From the NCBI GenBank assembly GCA_009928265.1, contig RFPR01000048.1:1-14367 (forward strand): a stretch of 14,367 nt of DNA, in the 5' to 3' direction. The notes under the pieces were generated by a model. It had not been told where the DNA came from, ran no database searches, and worked only from the letters and a program-made list of their open reading frames with translations. Positions 5,987-14,367 of this stretch are shown here, in pieces. The DNA is from Pseudomonadota bacterium (GTDB taxonomy: Bacteria; Verrucomicrobiota; Verrucomicrobiia; Chthoniobacterales; UBA6821). The position numbers and the translations under genes are program-made. Each line of letters opens with the position of its first letter. The stretch's first letter is position 1.

Positions 5987-7285
5987 TCAATCCATCCGGA
6001 GAGCCCGAACCGGATCGAGGCGGGAAGCAATCCAAGCCGGAATCAGTGCCGCCAGCGCACAGATCACAAAAGCGCTAACGCAGATCAGCGCCACATCCGA
6101 GGGGACGATTTCGGCCGGGATTTCGCTGAACTGGTAGATACTGCGAGGAAAGATCTCGATGTGTAGAACCGAGGAGAGCCAGGCGCTGACTTCGTTTCTC
6201 CATCGGATAAGGGTCATTCCGAGAACCAGTCCAAACACCACCCCGATCGCCCCCACAACCATTCCCTGTGCGAGGAAAACGGAGACGATCTGACCTGTGC
6301 GCGCCCCGAGGGCTTTGAGGACACCGATCTCGCGCGTCTTCTGCACGGTAACGGTGATCAGTGTATTCATGATGCCGAAGGCCGCCACCAGGATGATAAA
6401 CATCAGGAGGAAGAACATAACATGGCGCTCCATCGCGATCGCGTCGAAGAGTTGGCGGTTCATCTCCATCCAGGTCTCGCAGGAGAGATCCTCGGGCAGA
6501 ACCTTGCGGAGGAGTTCACGTGTCTCAGCGGCTCGATCGGGGTCTGAGGTCCTGACCGAAAGTCCGTGAACGCTGGAACCGAGCCCGTAGAGCTCCTGGG
6601 CGATGTGCAGTGGTACCAGCAGGAACTCGCTGTCGTACTGATAGCGCCCGCTTTCAAAAATCCCGGAAACCAGCAACTCAGTAGGGAGAACCATCTGACG
6701 CAGCGACTCGACATCCCCTTTGCCTCCCGACTTCGATTTGCCCTCCATTTTGTCGAGTTGCTCCAGTACGCGGCCGATGTTGCCTGGTGAGTAAACGGTC
6801 ACGGTGTCCCCGACCCTCACCCCGAGGGCACGGGCAAGTTCCGAACCCATAACCGTCTTGTCGCCGTCGAGATCGAGCTTCCCGGAAACGATAAAGCGGG
6901 AAAGGTCGCTCACCTTCTGCTCCAGCGCCGGATTGATGCCCCGGATCTTGGGCGCCATGCGCTGATGGTTGAACTCCACGATGACCGGTCCCTGCACGAA
7001 GGGGGCGGCCGCCTCCACACCACGGACCCCGGAGGCCTTGCCCGCAAGATCCTTCCATCCGTCGAGCAGTCCGTTGTTGCTGACGAGCAAATGGGCATCG
7101 AAACCGATCACCTTGCGCTGAAGTTCCCTCTCGAATCCGGTCATCACCGACATCACGAGGATCAGGACCGTGATGCCGAGCGTGACACCCAGGACAGAGA
7201 TCAGGGTGATCACGGCCAGAAAGGTGCGCTTCGGCCGCAGGTAACGGGCGGCAAGGAAGAGAGGGGCCGGGAGGCTCGTGGGCAT
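5987..7285 (-). CDS. lolC: LolC/LolE-family lipoprotein-releasing ABC permease
   Basis: This 432-residue inner-membrane permease belongs to the FtsX/MacB superfamily and would extract lipoproteins from the inner membrane with an ATPase (LolD). TM1 spans about 23-47 after a basic N-terminus containing RYLRPKR. A large periplasmic domain (about 50-285) contains GSELA (147-151). TM2 is about 290-313, then the coupling motif QKTREIGVLKALGA (315-328), TM3 about 337-360 and TM4 about 397-420, ending in the typical SRLDPVRALR (421-430). ATG 7285 is preferred over TTG 7291; GGAG abuts the ATG too closely to be a normal ribosome site. It is last in the leftward cluster, 63 bases after the MFS gene. 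No lolD is present downstream, where it often lies. Whether it acts as LolC, LolE or a combined homodimeric form cannot be told. Confidence 0.85.
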   Translation of the reverse strand: MPTSLPAPLFLAARYLRPKRTFLAVITLISVLGVTLGITVLILVMSVMTGFERELQRKVIGFDAHLLVSNNGLLDGWKDLAGKASGVRGVEAAAPFVQGPVIVEFNHQRMAPKIRGINPALEQKVSDLSRFIVSGKLDLDGDKTVMGSELARALGVRVGDTVTVYSPGNIGRVLEQLDKMEGKSKSGGKGDVESLRQMVLPTELLVSGIFESGRYQYDSEFLLVPLHIAQELYGLGSSVHGLSVRTSDPDRAAETRELLRKVLPEDLSCETWMEMNRQLFDAIAMERHVMFFLLMFIILVAAFGIMNTLITVTVQKTREIGVLKALGARTGQIVSVFLAQGMVVGAIGVVFGLVLGMTLIRWRNEVSAWLSSVLHIEIFPRSIYQFSEIPAEIVPSDVALICVSAFVICALAALIPAWIASRLDPVRALRMD

Positions 7286-7348
7286 CTCCAAAGTGAAACG
7301 TGAAAGGGGAAAAGGGGGAATCGTTAAAAAAATACCTTGGGGGGGTGA
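7286..7348 (-). other. lolC leader with homopolymer and pyrimidine tracts
   Basis: On the coding (minus) strand this 63-base gap holds a run of seven C, a run of seven T and a block CCCCCTTTTCCCCTTTC before the lolC start. I see no stem-loop terminator for the MFS gene and no clear promoter pair, so read-through is likely. The homopolymers are also places where length errors could occur. Confidence 0.35.
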
Positions 7349-8680
7349 TTACTTCAGACTATCCCTCGGCGCTTTCCCCGGTTCGATCAGAATCCTCGTG
7401 CACAGGAGGGTGGCAAAACTCAGGAGACAGATGCCCAGGAAGTAGACACTGTGTCGCCTTAGATGAAATGGTCCCTCAGCCAGATCGAGTGTGCCCAGAG
7501 CATCAAGTGCCCTTCCCCACAGGACGGGCACAACCCCCATTGCGAAACTGGTGATCACGGTCGTGACAGCAAAATAGTGGTTCCTCCCCTCCGCCGGCAC
7601 GACCTCCATGCCGAGATGCAGGTTGGCCATGTTAAAGGAGGACATTGCCATTCCTCCCGTCACGTTTAGAAACAGCACCAGCTTCCAGTCAGGGGGAAGG
7701 ATCCCCGCCGACATCGCGAACCAGAGACCCAGCACGGCGGCGAAGGAGAAGACCGAGACGCGCAGGATGAGGATGCTTCCGGTGCGGTCGATGTGATAAC
7801 CGATGCGCTGCATGATGAACAGCGGTGCCAGAAAGGTCCCGGCTGAGAGTGCATAGATGGCCGAGGGGGTGAAGTGCGCCTGAACCTTGAGATACTCAAC
7901 GGGGAACACCCCCAGTCCACCGGCCACGGTTGTGAAGAGGAGGCTGAACAGGATGCTATTGCGGAACGGAAGATTCCGGAACATCTGGCTCCAGGTCACT
8001 GCAACCGAAGAGCTTTTGACCGTTTCGGAATGCCGGCTATCGGGGATATTGCGCAGATAAAAAAGGCTGATGACGGACCCTGCCACGGAGATCCAGAGGA
8101 CCGAGGAGTATCTCCACGGCTCCACATGACCGCTCATCATCAGTGCCGAAAGAAGCATGATGAAAACGGAGCCTCCGTTGACGAAGAGTGAGTCGACGGC
8201 AATGTACCGACCCCTCGCGGAGGAAGGCAGCAACCCCGTGATCCACGGAAGGAAGGCTGCGGAGGAAAACCCCCTCAGCACGTTGAAGAAAAAAAGGCTG
8301 CCGAGAAGGATTCCGAGTTTGACCTCTTTGCTCCAGAAAAACAGAAGGGGAACACATGCGGAACTGGCGATGAAAATGGCTCGCAACCCCCATCCAGCAA
8401 GGGCAAAGGAGCGGTAACTGTAATGCTCCAGATAGCGGGCAGCCGGAAGTTGGAGCGTCGTCATCAGCGGGGTAAAGGCCGCGATGATGCCGAGAATCGT
8501 GGAATTGGCTCCGAGGTCCTTGGCCAGCAGGACCGTCGGTGCACCGAGGATGATCTGGAAGCAGATCGCGTTGTAGAAATTAAACCAATGGAAGCCGAAG
8601 ACGCCCTTGCCATAGGGGACAGGGAAGAGTCCCCATGGGTCCCTATAACCGCATTCGCCGGGCGACCCTGCTCCGCTCAT
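7349..8680 (-). CDS. Major facilitator superfamily transporter, substrate unknown
   Basis: A 443-residue integral membrane protein with about twelve hydrophobic segments: the first near 28-53, a cluster to about 210, a polar central loop at about 211-238 (SRHSETVKSSS), then a second set from about 240 to 431. A motif-A-like LLPSSARGRY is at 150-159 and another RG-type loop (VVPAEGRNHYF) is at 360-370, at corresponding places in the two halves. No substrate is deducible. ATG 8680-8678 overlaps the lysS stop (ATGA); AAGGAGG lies 13 bases upstream, inside lysS. The overlap suggests coupled translation with lysS. Confidence 0.8.
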   Translation of the reverse strand: MSGAGSPGECGYRDPWGLFPVPYGKGVFGFHWFNFYNAICFQIILGAPTVLLAKDLGANSTILGIIAAFTPLMTTLQLPAARYLEHYSYRSFALAGWGLRAIFIASSACVPLLFFWSKEVKLGILLGSLFFFNVLRGFSSAAFLPWITGLLPSSARGRYIAVDSLFVNGGSVFIMLLSALMMSGHVEPWRYSSVLWISVAGSVISLFYLRNIPDSRHSETVKSSSVAVTWSQMFRNLPFRNSILFSLLFTTVAGGLGVFPVEYLKVQAHFTPSAIYALSAGTFLAPLFIMQRIGYHIDRTGSILILRVSVFSFAAVLGLWFAMSAGILPPDWKLVLFLNVTGGMAMSSFNMANLHLGMEVVPAEGRNHYFAVTTVITSFAMGVVPVLWGRALDALGTLDLAEGPFHLRRHSVYFLGICLLSFATLLCTRILIEPGKAPRDSLK

Positions 8681-10173
8681 TCCCCGGAAACACCCTCCTT
8701 GGGCCGGTTCTTGAGATGGGGGAAAAGGATGACATCCCGGATCGACTCGGCTCCTGTAAGAAGCATCACGAGACGGTCGATGCCGATGCCGATGCCTCCT
8801 GCAGGGGGCATGCCGTACTCGAGCGCCTCCAGGAACTCGGTGTCGATCTTCTGTTGTTCCTCACCCGCCTGGTGTTCGAGTCGCTCGCGCTGGAGGTCGG
8901 GGTCGTTAAGCTCTGAGTAACCGGGGGAGATCTCCTGACCGTTGATGATGAGTTCGTAGACATCGACCATGGAGGGATCGGCATCGTTGAGCCGCGCCAG
9001 TGGAACGAGTTCCTTGGGAACATGGGTGACAAAACACGGATCGATCGTCTTCTCCTCGACCAGTTTCTCAAAGAGATGCTGGGTCATTTCAAATTCCTCG
9101 GGACAGTGCGAGATATCGAGCTTCAGCTCGGCGCAGCGGGAGCGCTTTCCGTCTGCATCAAGAGCAAACCATCCCGGCACTGCTTCCTCGATAAGTTCGT
9201 GATAGGAGGCGCGCTTCCAGGGACGGGAGAGATTGATCGTCCTGGTGACGTTGCCCTCCGCGTCGCGGTGATGCACCTGATGATTCTCGCAGCCGAGCAT
9301 TGCGGCCAGGTGACAGATCAGTTCCTCGACCATCACCGACATGACACGAAAGTCGGCGTAGGCCCAGTAGGCCTCGAGCATTGTGAACTCGGGGTTATGG
9401 CGGCGCGAAATACCCTCGTTACGGAAACTTCGGTTGAGTTCGAACACCTTCGGAAACCCGGCGACCAGCAGGCGCTTCAGGTAAAGCTCCGGGGCAATAC
9501 GGAGATAGAAATCCATCCCAAGGGCGTTGTGGTGCGTCTTGAACGGCTCAGCGGCCGCCCCTCCGGGGATGGCCTGCATCATCGGGGTCTCGACCTCGAG
9601 GAAACCGCGCTCATCGAGGAATCGGCGGATCTCCCGAACGACCAGACTGCGCTGGCGGAACGTCTCGCGCGAAGAAGCATTGGCGATCAGGTCGAGGTAG
9701 CGCTGGCGGTAACGGGTCTCGGAATCCTGTACACCGTGCCACTTATCAGGCAGTGGCCGGAGTGACTTGGAGAGAACGGCAAGCCTCGAAACTTTAATAC
9801 TCGGTTCGCCGGTGCGTGTCGTGAAACACTCCCCCTCTACTCCCAGAAAATCACCGATGTCGAGTTGTGCAGCGACCGCAAGGGTCGCCTCGTCGAGTTC
9901 CTTGCCATTGAGATAAACCTGCATCCGCCCCCCGATATCAGAGAGATCAAGGAAGCGGCTTTTGCCCATATCTCGATAGGCGGTGATGCGACCGGCGAGC
10001 GAGATAAACTTGCCCTCGGCAAAGGCTTCCCTCACCTCGGCAACGGTTCCCGTGGTATCAAAAACACCACCGTAAGGATCGACCCCGAGATCACGGAGGG
10101 CCTTGAGTTTCTGGCGGCGGATGGCGACGAGCTCCCCCAAGGGGGAATGCTGGGTCTGCGGTGACGATTCCAT
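8677..10173 (-). CDS. lysS: Lysyl-tRNA synthetase, class II
   Basis: This 498-residue enzyme charges tRNA-Lys. The N-terminal OB-fold anticodon-binding domain (about 58-140, including ISLAGRI and FLDLSD) is followed by the class II core. Motif 1 is around FLEVETPMM (191-199), motif 2 is FRNEGISRRHNPEFTMLE (250-267) and motif 3 is GIGIGIDRLVML (460-471). The length is close to E. coli LysS (505). The presence of the anticodon domain rules out the EF-P ligase EpmA, which is only the catalytic core. ATG 10173 is preferred to an in-frame TTG at 10212; neither has a good Shine-Dalgarno. The gap to pdxA is 73 bases and the stop overlaps the MFS start. Confidence 0.95.
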   Translation of the reverse strand: MESSPQTQHSPLGELVAIRRQKLKALRDLGVDPYGGVFDTTGTVAEVREAFAEGKFISLAGRITAYRDMGKSRFLDLSDIGGRMQVYLNGKELDEATLAVAAQLDIGDFLGVEGECFTTRTGEPSIKVSRLAVLSKSLRPLPDKWHGVQDSETRYRQRYLDLIANASSRETFRQRSLVVREIRRFLDERGFLEVETPMMQAIPGGAAAEPFKTHHNALGMDFYLRIAPELYLKRLLVAGFPKVFELNRSFRNEGISRRHNPEFTMLEAYWAYADFRVMSVMVEELICHLAAMLGCENHQVHHRDAEGNVTRTINLSRPWKRASYHELIEEAVPGWFALDADGKRSRCAELKLDISHCPEEFEMTQHLFEKLVEEKTIDPCFVTHVPKELVPLARLNDADPSMVDVYELIINGQEISPGYSELNDPDLQRERLEHQAGEEQQKIDTEFLEALEYGMPPAGGIGIGIDRLVMLLTGAESIRDVILFPHLKNRPKEGVSGE

Positions 10174-10246
10174 CACAATAGGGCAATCGGAGAGTCCCCT
10201 CCGATCAATCAAAAAGAGAGAAAAGACTCACGGGAATGAATCAAAT

Positions 10247-11119
10247 CTAAGACGCCGCTCCCGTTATCAGATCGGCAGCGAGACGGATGGCGGACAGGAA
10301 GCTGTCTGGACGGGCTTTACCTGTTCCCGCAATCTCGTAGGCCGTTCCATGATCGGGACTCGTGCGGACAAACGGCAGCCCGAGGGTGACATTCACCCCG
10401 TCATGAAAGCCAAGAAGCTTCAACGGGATGAGTCCTTGGTCGTGGTACATGCAGAGCACGGCGTCAAACTCTCCGTGAGAGGCGCGCCAGAAGACGGTGT
10501 CTGGGCTAAACGGACCGGTGAAAGATACTCCCGGATTGGCCAATGTCAGTTGCGGGATGGCCGGCGCGATCAGGCGCACTTCCTCGTCGCCGAGATCTCC
10601 TTCCTCGCCTGCATGGGGATTCAGTCCCGCCACGGCAATCCGGGGAGCAGCAATCCCCCTTCTGCGCAGGAAATCGGCCAGAAGAGTTCCCACGCGAACG
10701 ATCTCACTGGTTGTCAGCATCGAGGCAACCTCTCGGAGCGGGACATGGGCCGTGACCAGCGCAACTGTTAGGGGCCCTCCGGTCAGGAGCATGGCGAAAT
10801 CTTCCACTCTGGCCCTAGCGGCAAAAAACTCGGTCTGGCCAGGAAAGGAAAATCCCGCGGTATGCAGGTGCTTCTTGCTGACAGGCCCCGTAACCACGGC
10901 GGCAAGTTCTCCGGAAATAGCCCTGCGGGCGGCTTCCTCCAGAGCGGTAAGAGCACTAAGCGATCCCTCACGGGAAGGCTTACCAGAATCCAGCGACGAG
11001 GTGTTTCCGATGCACTCCAGCACGACACCTTTTGGACAATGCCTCAGGGCGGCCGCAAGCAACTCGGGGCCGACTCCGGCGGGATCACCGGCCGTCAGTC
11101 CGATGACGGGTGTTTTCAT
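10247..11119 (-). CDS. pdxA: 4-hydroxythreonine-4-phosphate dehydrogenase (short form)
   Basis: PdxA oxidises 4-phosphohydroxy-L-threonine with NAD in the DXP-dependent vitamin B6 pathway, as a cytosolic homodimer. The 290-residue frame from ATG 11119 opens with VIGLTAGDPAGVGPE (5-19). All three metal-binding His are visible: His125 in TAHVPLR, His169 in GLNPHAGE and His226 in MYHDQG. Further family blocks are NVTLGLPFVRTSPDHGTA (243-260) and GTGKA. It is about 40 residues shorter than E. coli PdxA (329), the loss lying between residues about 40 and 60. The substrate-binding GHTEFF of E. coli reads GQTEFF here (Gln95). The frame stays open 30 codons upstream to 11209 but that part overlaps the surA-like gene. 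The start is 4 bases after the surA-like stop. A paralogous PdxA2-type dehydrogenase is possible but less likely. Confidence 0.88.
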   Translation of the reverse strand: MKTPVIGLTAGDPAGVGPELLAAALRHCPKGVVLECIGNTSSLDSGKPSREGSLSALTALEEAARRAISGELAAVVTGPVSKKHLHTAGFSFPGQTEFFAARARVEDFAMLLTGGPLTVALVTAHVPLREVASMLTTSEIVRVGTLLADFLRRRGIAAPRIAVAGLNPHAGEEGDLGDEEVRLIAPAIPQLTLANPGVSFTGPFSPDTVFWRASHGEFDAVLCMYHDQGLIPLKLLGFHDGVNVTLGLPFVRTSPDHGTAYEIAGTGKARPDSFLSAIRLAADLITGAAS

Positions 11120-11123
11120 CGGA

Positions 11124-12101
11124 TCAGAGGATCCGGATGTAGGCCTTCTGACGGAGTTCCTGCAGCCAGCGCTCCTGCCCTTTGATCTTCTCTTCTTGGG
11201 AGAGCGCATCCACGATCTGCGACTGCACCTCGGAGAGCGGCTTGGTGATGGCGGGCTTTTTGGCCTCCACCATCAGGATGTAGTAGGCATTGTCGAGAGG
11301 GATGATGGGGCTGATCTCGCCCGGTTTGAGCGAGAAGGCCACCTTCGCCAGTTCCTCGTTCAGGGTCTTGCGCTCAATCCATCCCCAGTCACCTCCGGAC
11401 TCATTGGTCGAGTCTTCGGAATACATCTGGGCTAGGCGGTCGAACTCGGCGCCTCCGGTCAGTTTTTCACGGATCTCGGCAACCATCTGCTTTTTGCTCA
11501 CCGAAGCATCGGCCGGCGTGTCGCCATTGGATCCGCCCTCTTTTAGTACGATCATGCGAAGCTTTACTTGCTCGGGCGTCGTGTAGGAACCGGCGTGCTT
11601 GTTGTAGTACTCGCGGATCTTAACCGGAGAGACGAGCGTGTTGTCTGAAGTCTTGGACTGGCGCATCGCCTGGACGGTGATCTTATCCTTCTGCACCTCT
11701 CGGAAACGAGCCATTGTGTAACCTTGGGCCTGCAGCGTTTTGACAAAGGCCGTACGGTCACCGCCAAAATCGGTCCGGATAATCCGCTGGATACTGTCAT
11801 CGATCACGTAGGAGGGGATGTTGAACTCCTTCTTTTTGAACTCCTGCAGGATCAGCGCACGGTCGATGAGTTCCTGGACAGCTTTCTTGCGCATGTCTGC
11901 CACTTTCTGCTGAAGCTCCTCTCCCTGATAGATCTCTGAGGCCGATCGCTCCTGGGCGGAGACCAGTTCACGGACCTGGGAATAGGTGACGACCTCGCCG
12001 TTGACCACGGCCGCGATGCCGTTGACCACCTGCTCCGCCGCACGCAGATGCAGTGAGGTGGATATCAGGAGGACCGTCAGGAATGTTTTACGGAGAATCA
12101 T
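11124..12101 (-). CDS. surA: SurA/PpiC-type periplasmic peptidyl-prolyl isomerase
   Basis: A 325-residue exported foldase. The signal peptide is MILRKTF, then a hydrophobic run to about residue 19, with likely cleavage after RAA (20-22). A SurA_N-like region begins with VVNGIAAVVNGEVVTYSQV and includes a helical, charged segment to about 160. One parvulin (PpiC) domain covers about 174-283, with FDRLAQMYSED (220-230), GGDWGWIERKTL (236-247), AFSLKPGEIS (255-264) and YYILMVEAK (273-281). A charged C-terminal helix follows. E. coli SurA has two parvulin domains; this one has a single domain. ATG 12101 gives a normal signal peptide. ATG 12149 overlaps the mfd stop and has GGAGG 10 bases upstream but adds 16 residues before the basic region. 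The likely role is folding of outer-membrane proteins, consistent with lolC in the same cluster. Confidence 0.85.
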   Translation of the reverse strand: MILRKTFLTVLLISTSLHLRAAEQVVNGIAAVVNGEVVTYSQVRELVSAQERSASEIYQGEELQQKVADMRKKAVQELIDRALILQEFKKKEFNIPSYVIDDSIQRIIRTDFGGDRTAFVKTLQAQGYTMARFREVQKDKITVQAMRQSKTSDNTLVSPVKIREYYNKHAGSYTTPEQVKLRMIVLKEGGSNGDTPADASVSKKQMVAEIREKLTGGAEFDRLAQMYSEDSTNESGGDWGWIERKTLNEELAKVAFSLKPGEISPIIPLDNAYYILMVEAKKPAITKPLSEVQSQIVDALSQEEKIKGQERWLQELRQKAYIRIL

Positions 12102-12145
12102 GGTTAGAGGGAGGCCACCGGCGGAGCTGTTCCCGGGGAGGGAGC

Positions 12146-14268
12146 TCATGCTTTCAAGGCCTCCAGAAAGCGCAAAATCTCCGTGAGCTTGGAAGCGGGC
12201 TTAGAGGCCGTCAAGCGTGGAAACCTGTGTCCGAGCAGCAGGAAATCCCCGCGGCGCGTTAGCATGAGCCGGTCACAACGGGTCTCGACCTTGGTGATCC
12301 CTCGCACAGCGGCAGCGCGCCGGATCCGCTCGAGAGCCAGCAGATGGAGGACCTCCACAGGAAGAGGGCCGAACCGGTCTCGCCAGGAAGAAGCAAGTGC
12401 GTCCAGGGCGGCGGAGTCGGGAGCCGAGGCCAGCAGGCGGTGGGCCTCGATCCGGAGCTTCGCTTCTGGGAGATAACCGGAAGGAAGGAATGCCCCGCAG
12501 CGGGTGACCGGCTTTTTTCCTGGATCGGGGGCAGGCGGTGGAAGCCGGAGTTCTTCCGGCGACTGGGCGGCGAAATCAAGCCGCACCATCGCCTGCTGCG
12601 GATCGGCAGCCACCGCGACGGCTGAGGCATCACCTTTCATCCGCTCAACGGCTTGCCGCAGCATCCGGCAGTAGAGATCGAACCCAACAGCGGCGATATG
12701 TCCGCTCTGGGCCGTGCCAAGGAGGTTTCCCGCGCCTCGGATCTCGAGGTCGCGCATCGCAATCCTGAATCCCGCCCCAAGATGCGAATACTGGCGGATC
12801 GCCTGCACCCTGCGGCGGGCCTCGCCCACCATCATCATATCCCGGGGAAGCATCAGATAGGCGTAGGCTTTCTGGCGGCTGCGACCGACACGGCCGCGCA
12901 GTTGATAAAGATCGGCCAATCCGAAGCGGTCGGCGCGGTCGATGATGATCGTGTTGGCATTTGGAATATCGAGGCCACTCTCGATGATCGTGGTCGATAC
13001 AAGGACATCCGCCTCCCCTTCGACGAACCGCTTCATGACGGTTTCGAGTTCCCCCTCCTCCATCTGCCCGTGACCCACCAGTACACGGACCCCGGGACAG
13101 AGCTCCGCGATTCGCGAGGCAACCTTCTCGATGGTCCCGATCCGATTATGGAGAAGATATACCTGCCCTCCGCGTGCCCTCTCACGCTGGATAGCATCCC
13201 GGATCACCCGTTCGTCGTAGGCGCAGATGACAGTCTCCACGGGTTGGCGGTCGGGCGGAGGGGTCTCGATGACCGACATGTCACGCGCACCCATCAGTGA
13301 GAGATAGAGGGTGCGCGGAATCGGCGTGGCAGAAAGGGTAAGCACATCGATGAGACGGAACCTGTCCTTGAGCGCCTCCTTGTGCTTCACCCCAAAGCGC
13401 TGCTCCTCGTCGACGATCACGAGACCGATATCCTTGAAGGCTACATCGGGCGAGAGGAGTCGGTGCGTCCCGACGACCAGATCAACCGAGCCGTCGCCCA
13501 ACCCCTTCACGACCTCGCGCTGATCGGCGGCGCTGCGGTAACGGGAGAGGAGTTCGATCTTTACCGGGTATTCGCTCATCCGTTCCTTGAGCGTCCGGGC
13601 ATGCTGCTGGGCCAACACCGTGGTCGGCGCGAGGAAAGCCACCTGCTTCCCGCCCATCACCGCCTTGAAAGCCGCGCGCAGTGCCACCTCGGTCTTTCCG
13701 AAGCCGACATCGCCGCAGAGCAGGCGGTCCATCGGCCTGCGCGATTCCATATCCTGCTTGATCTCGGCGATCGCACGAAGTTGATCAGGCGTCTCGCGGT
13801 ACGGAAAGCTCTGCTCCAACTCGCGCTGCCACGGGGTGTCGTTACCGTAGGCACGCTCCGCCTGAAGCTTCAGCAACCGTCCAGCGTAGAGGAAGACCGA
13901 CTTCTCGGCGGCATGACGGGTCTTCGACCACTTGTCATCCCCCAGCGAGGAGAGGTCCGGGGCATGCTTCCCGACGCCTACATAACGGGAGAGTTGCCAG
14001 GCCTGATCGATCGGAACAAAGAGTCTCGAATCATCAGAAAACTCGAGGGCTAGCACCTCCCCCTCGCTTCCGTCGGCAGAAGGGAGTTTATGAAGTCCCA
14101 GATAACGGCCGATACCATGCTCGGCGTGAACGACAAGATCACCCTCGGTGAATTCCTTGAAATCGATGGCAGACCGTGAGGCACGCTGGCGCTCGCGACG
14201 AAGATGGAGACGACGGAGACGCTGGCTGGCGGAGCGGCCGAACAACTCGGCGTCCGAGAGCAGGGCCA
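12146..14268 (-). CDS. mfd: Transcription-repair coupling factor Mfd, C-terminal part (5' end missing)
   Basis: Mfd displaces stalled RNA polymerase and recruits UvrA. About 706 of roughly 1,100-1,150 residues remain; numbering here starts at the codon at 14245. The RNA-polymerase interaction domain is near 30-95 (FTEGDLVVHAEHGIGRYLG). Helicase motifs are Walker A GDVGFGKTE (178-186), DEEQ (279-282), SATPIPR (305-311) and the GRVGR motif (451-455), followed by the TRG-like region and the C-terminal autoinhibitory domain (about 585-699). Upstream of 14245 the frame still reads ALLSDAE before FGRS, as in the family, then breaks at 14268 where an inverted copy of 13754-13852 begins. The UvrB-like N-terminal domains are therefore absent because of the join, not because of a native truncation. 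The stop overlaps the alternative start of the surA-like gene. Confidence 0.93.
13754..13852 (+). repeat. Inverted repeat, internal arm (within mfd)
   Basis: This 99-base stretch is identical, as reverse complement, to the last 99 bases of the window (14269-14367). It is the native copy and encodes the mfd segment between RAYGND and EIKQ, just before Walker A. Confidence 0.95.
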
Positions 14269-14367
14269 GCCTACGGTAACGACACCCCGTGGCAGCGCGA
14301 GTTGGAGCAGAGCTTTCCGTACCGCGAGACGCCTGATCAACTTCGTGCGATCGCCGAGATCAAGCAG
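14269..14367 (-). repeat. Inverted repeat, terminal arm (fold-back end)
   Basis: It starts GCCTACGGTAAC at 14269 and ends ATCAAGCAG at the last base, exactly the reverse complement of 13852-13754. The identity begins abruptly at 14269 and runs to the end of the window. It interrupts mfd. The pattern is that of an inverted chimera from strand-displacement amplification or an assembly fold-back; 416 bases separate the arms. Confidence 0.95.

Noticed and set aside
9022..9765. 247-residue plus-strand ORF opposite lysS
   Set aside because: It is antisense to conserved class II synthetase motifs, and its composition is typical of a shadow frame.
12653..14053. Long plus-strand ORFs opposite mfd
   Set aside because: They lie antisense to strongly conserved helicase motifs and show no family features; GC-rich coding DNA commonly gives such shadows.
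14050..14340. 96-residue minus-strand ORF at the right end
   Set aside because: It begins inside the inverted copy and repeats the antisense translation seen around 13780-13850, so it is an artefact of the fold-back.

Overview
The window reads as one bacterial contig with a coherent 13.5-kb core (about 693-14268) and foreign or rearranged sequence at both ends. Gene content and style suggest a member of the Verrucomicrobia or the wider Planctomycetes-Verrucomicrobia group: diderm functions (LolC/E-type permease, SurA-like foldase, lipoprotein), the run mfd-surA-pdxA-lysS, a polyphosphate-glucokinase-like ROK protein, and few clear Shine-Dalgarno sites. This assignment is an inference from gene content, not from a marker search.

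Left end (1-800): pieces of three unrelated genes sit side by side. They are the N-terminal part of a secreted low-complexity protein (+), the C-terminal end of a planctomycete-type DUF1559 pseudopilin-like protein with a small downstream ORF (+), and the first 35 codons of rlmI (-). The reading frame breaks near 345 and the family match breaks near 693, so two artificial joins are likely. The rlmI piece is native, because it follows kamA by 3 bases in the same direction.

Middle left (801-5941): kamA (-, lysine 2,3-aminomutase) diverges from a + strand pair, an alpha/beta hydrolase overlapping a ppgK-like ROK kinase by ATGA. A minus-strand tRNA-Lys(CUU) with its own promoter and terminator follows. 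Next come a small Tyr/Gly/Trp-rich lipoprotein with a questionable 5' end, rnc (RNase III) and a multi-span membrane protein.

Right part (5987-14268): six genes all read leftward, in transcription order mfd (3' part), surA-like, pdxA, lysS, an MFS transporter and lolC/E. Spacing is short or overlapping, which looks like one operon mixing transcription-coupled repair, periplasmic folding, vitamin B6 synthesis, tRNA charging, transport and lipoprotein export.

Right end (14269-14367): the last 99 bases are an exact reverse complement of 13754-13852, inside mfd. This inverted fold-back truncates mfd. With the left-end joins it points to whole-genome-amplification or assembly chimeras rather than new biology. 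I found no mobile element, CRISPR array, phage module or convincing undescribed system. The most useful observations are the chimeric ends, a possible nonsense codon or promoter inside the lipoprotein signal peptide, and a histone-tail-like extension on the ROK kinase.
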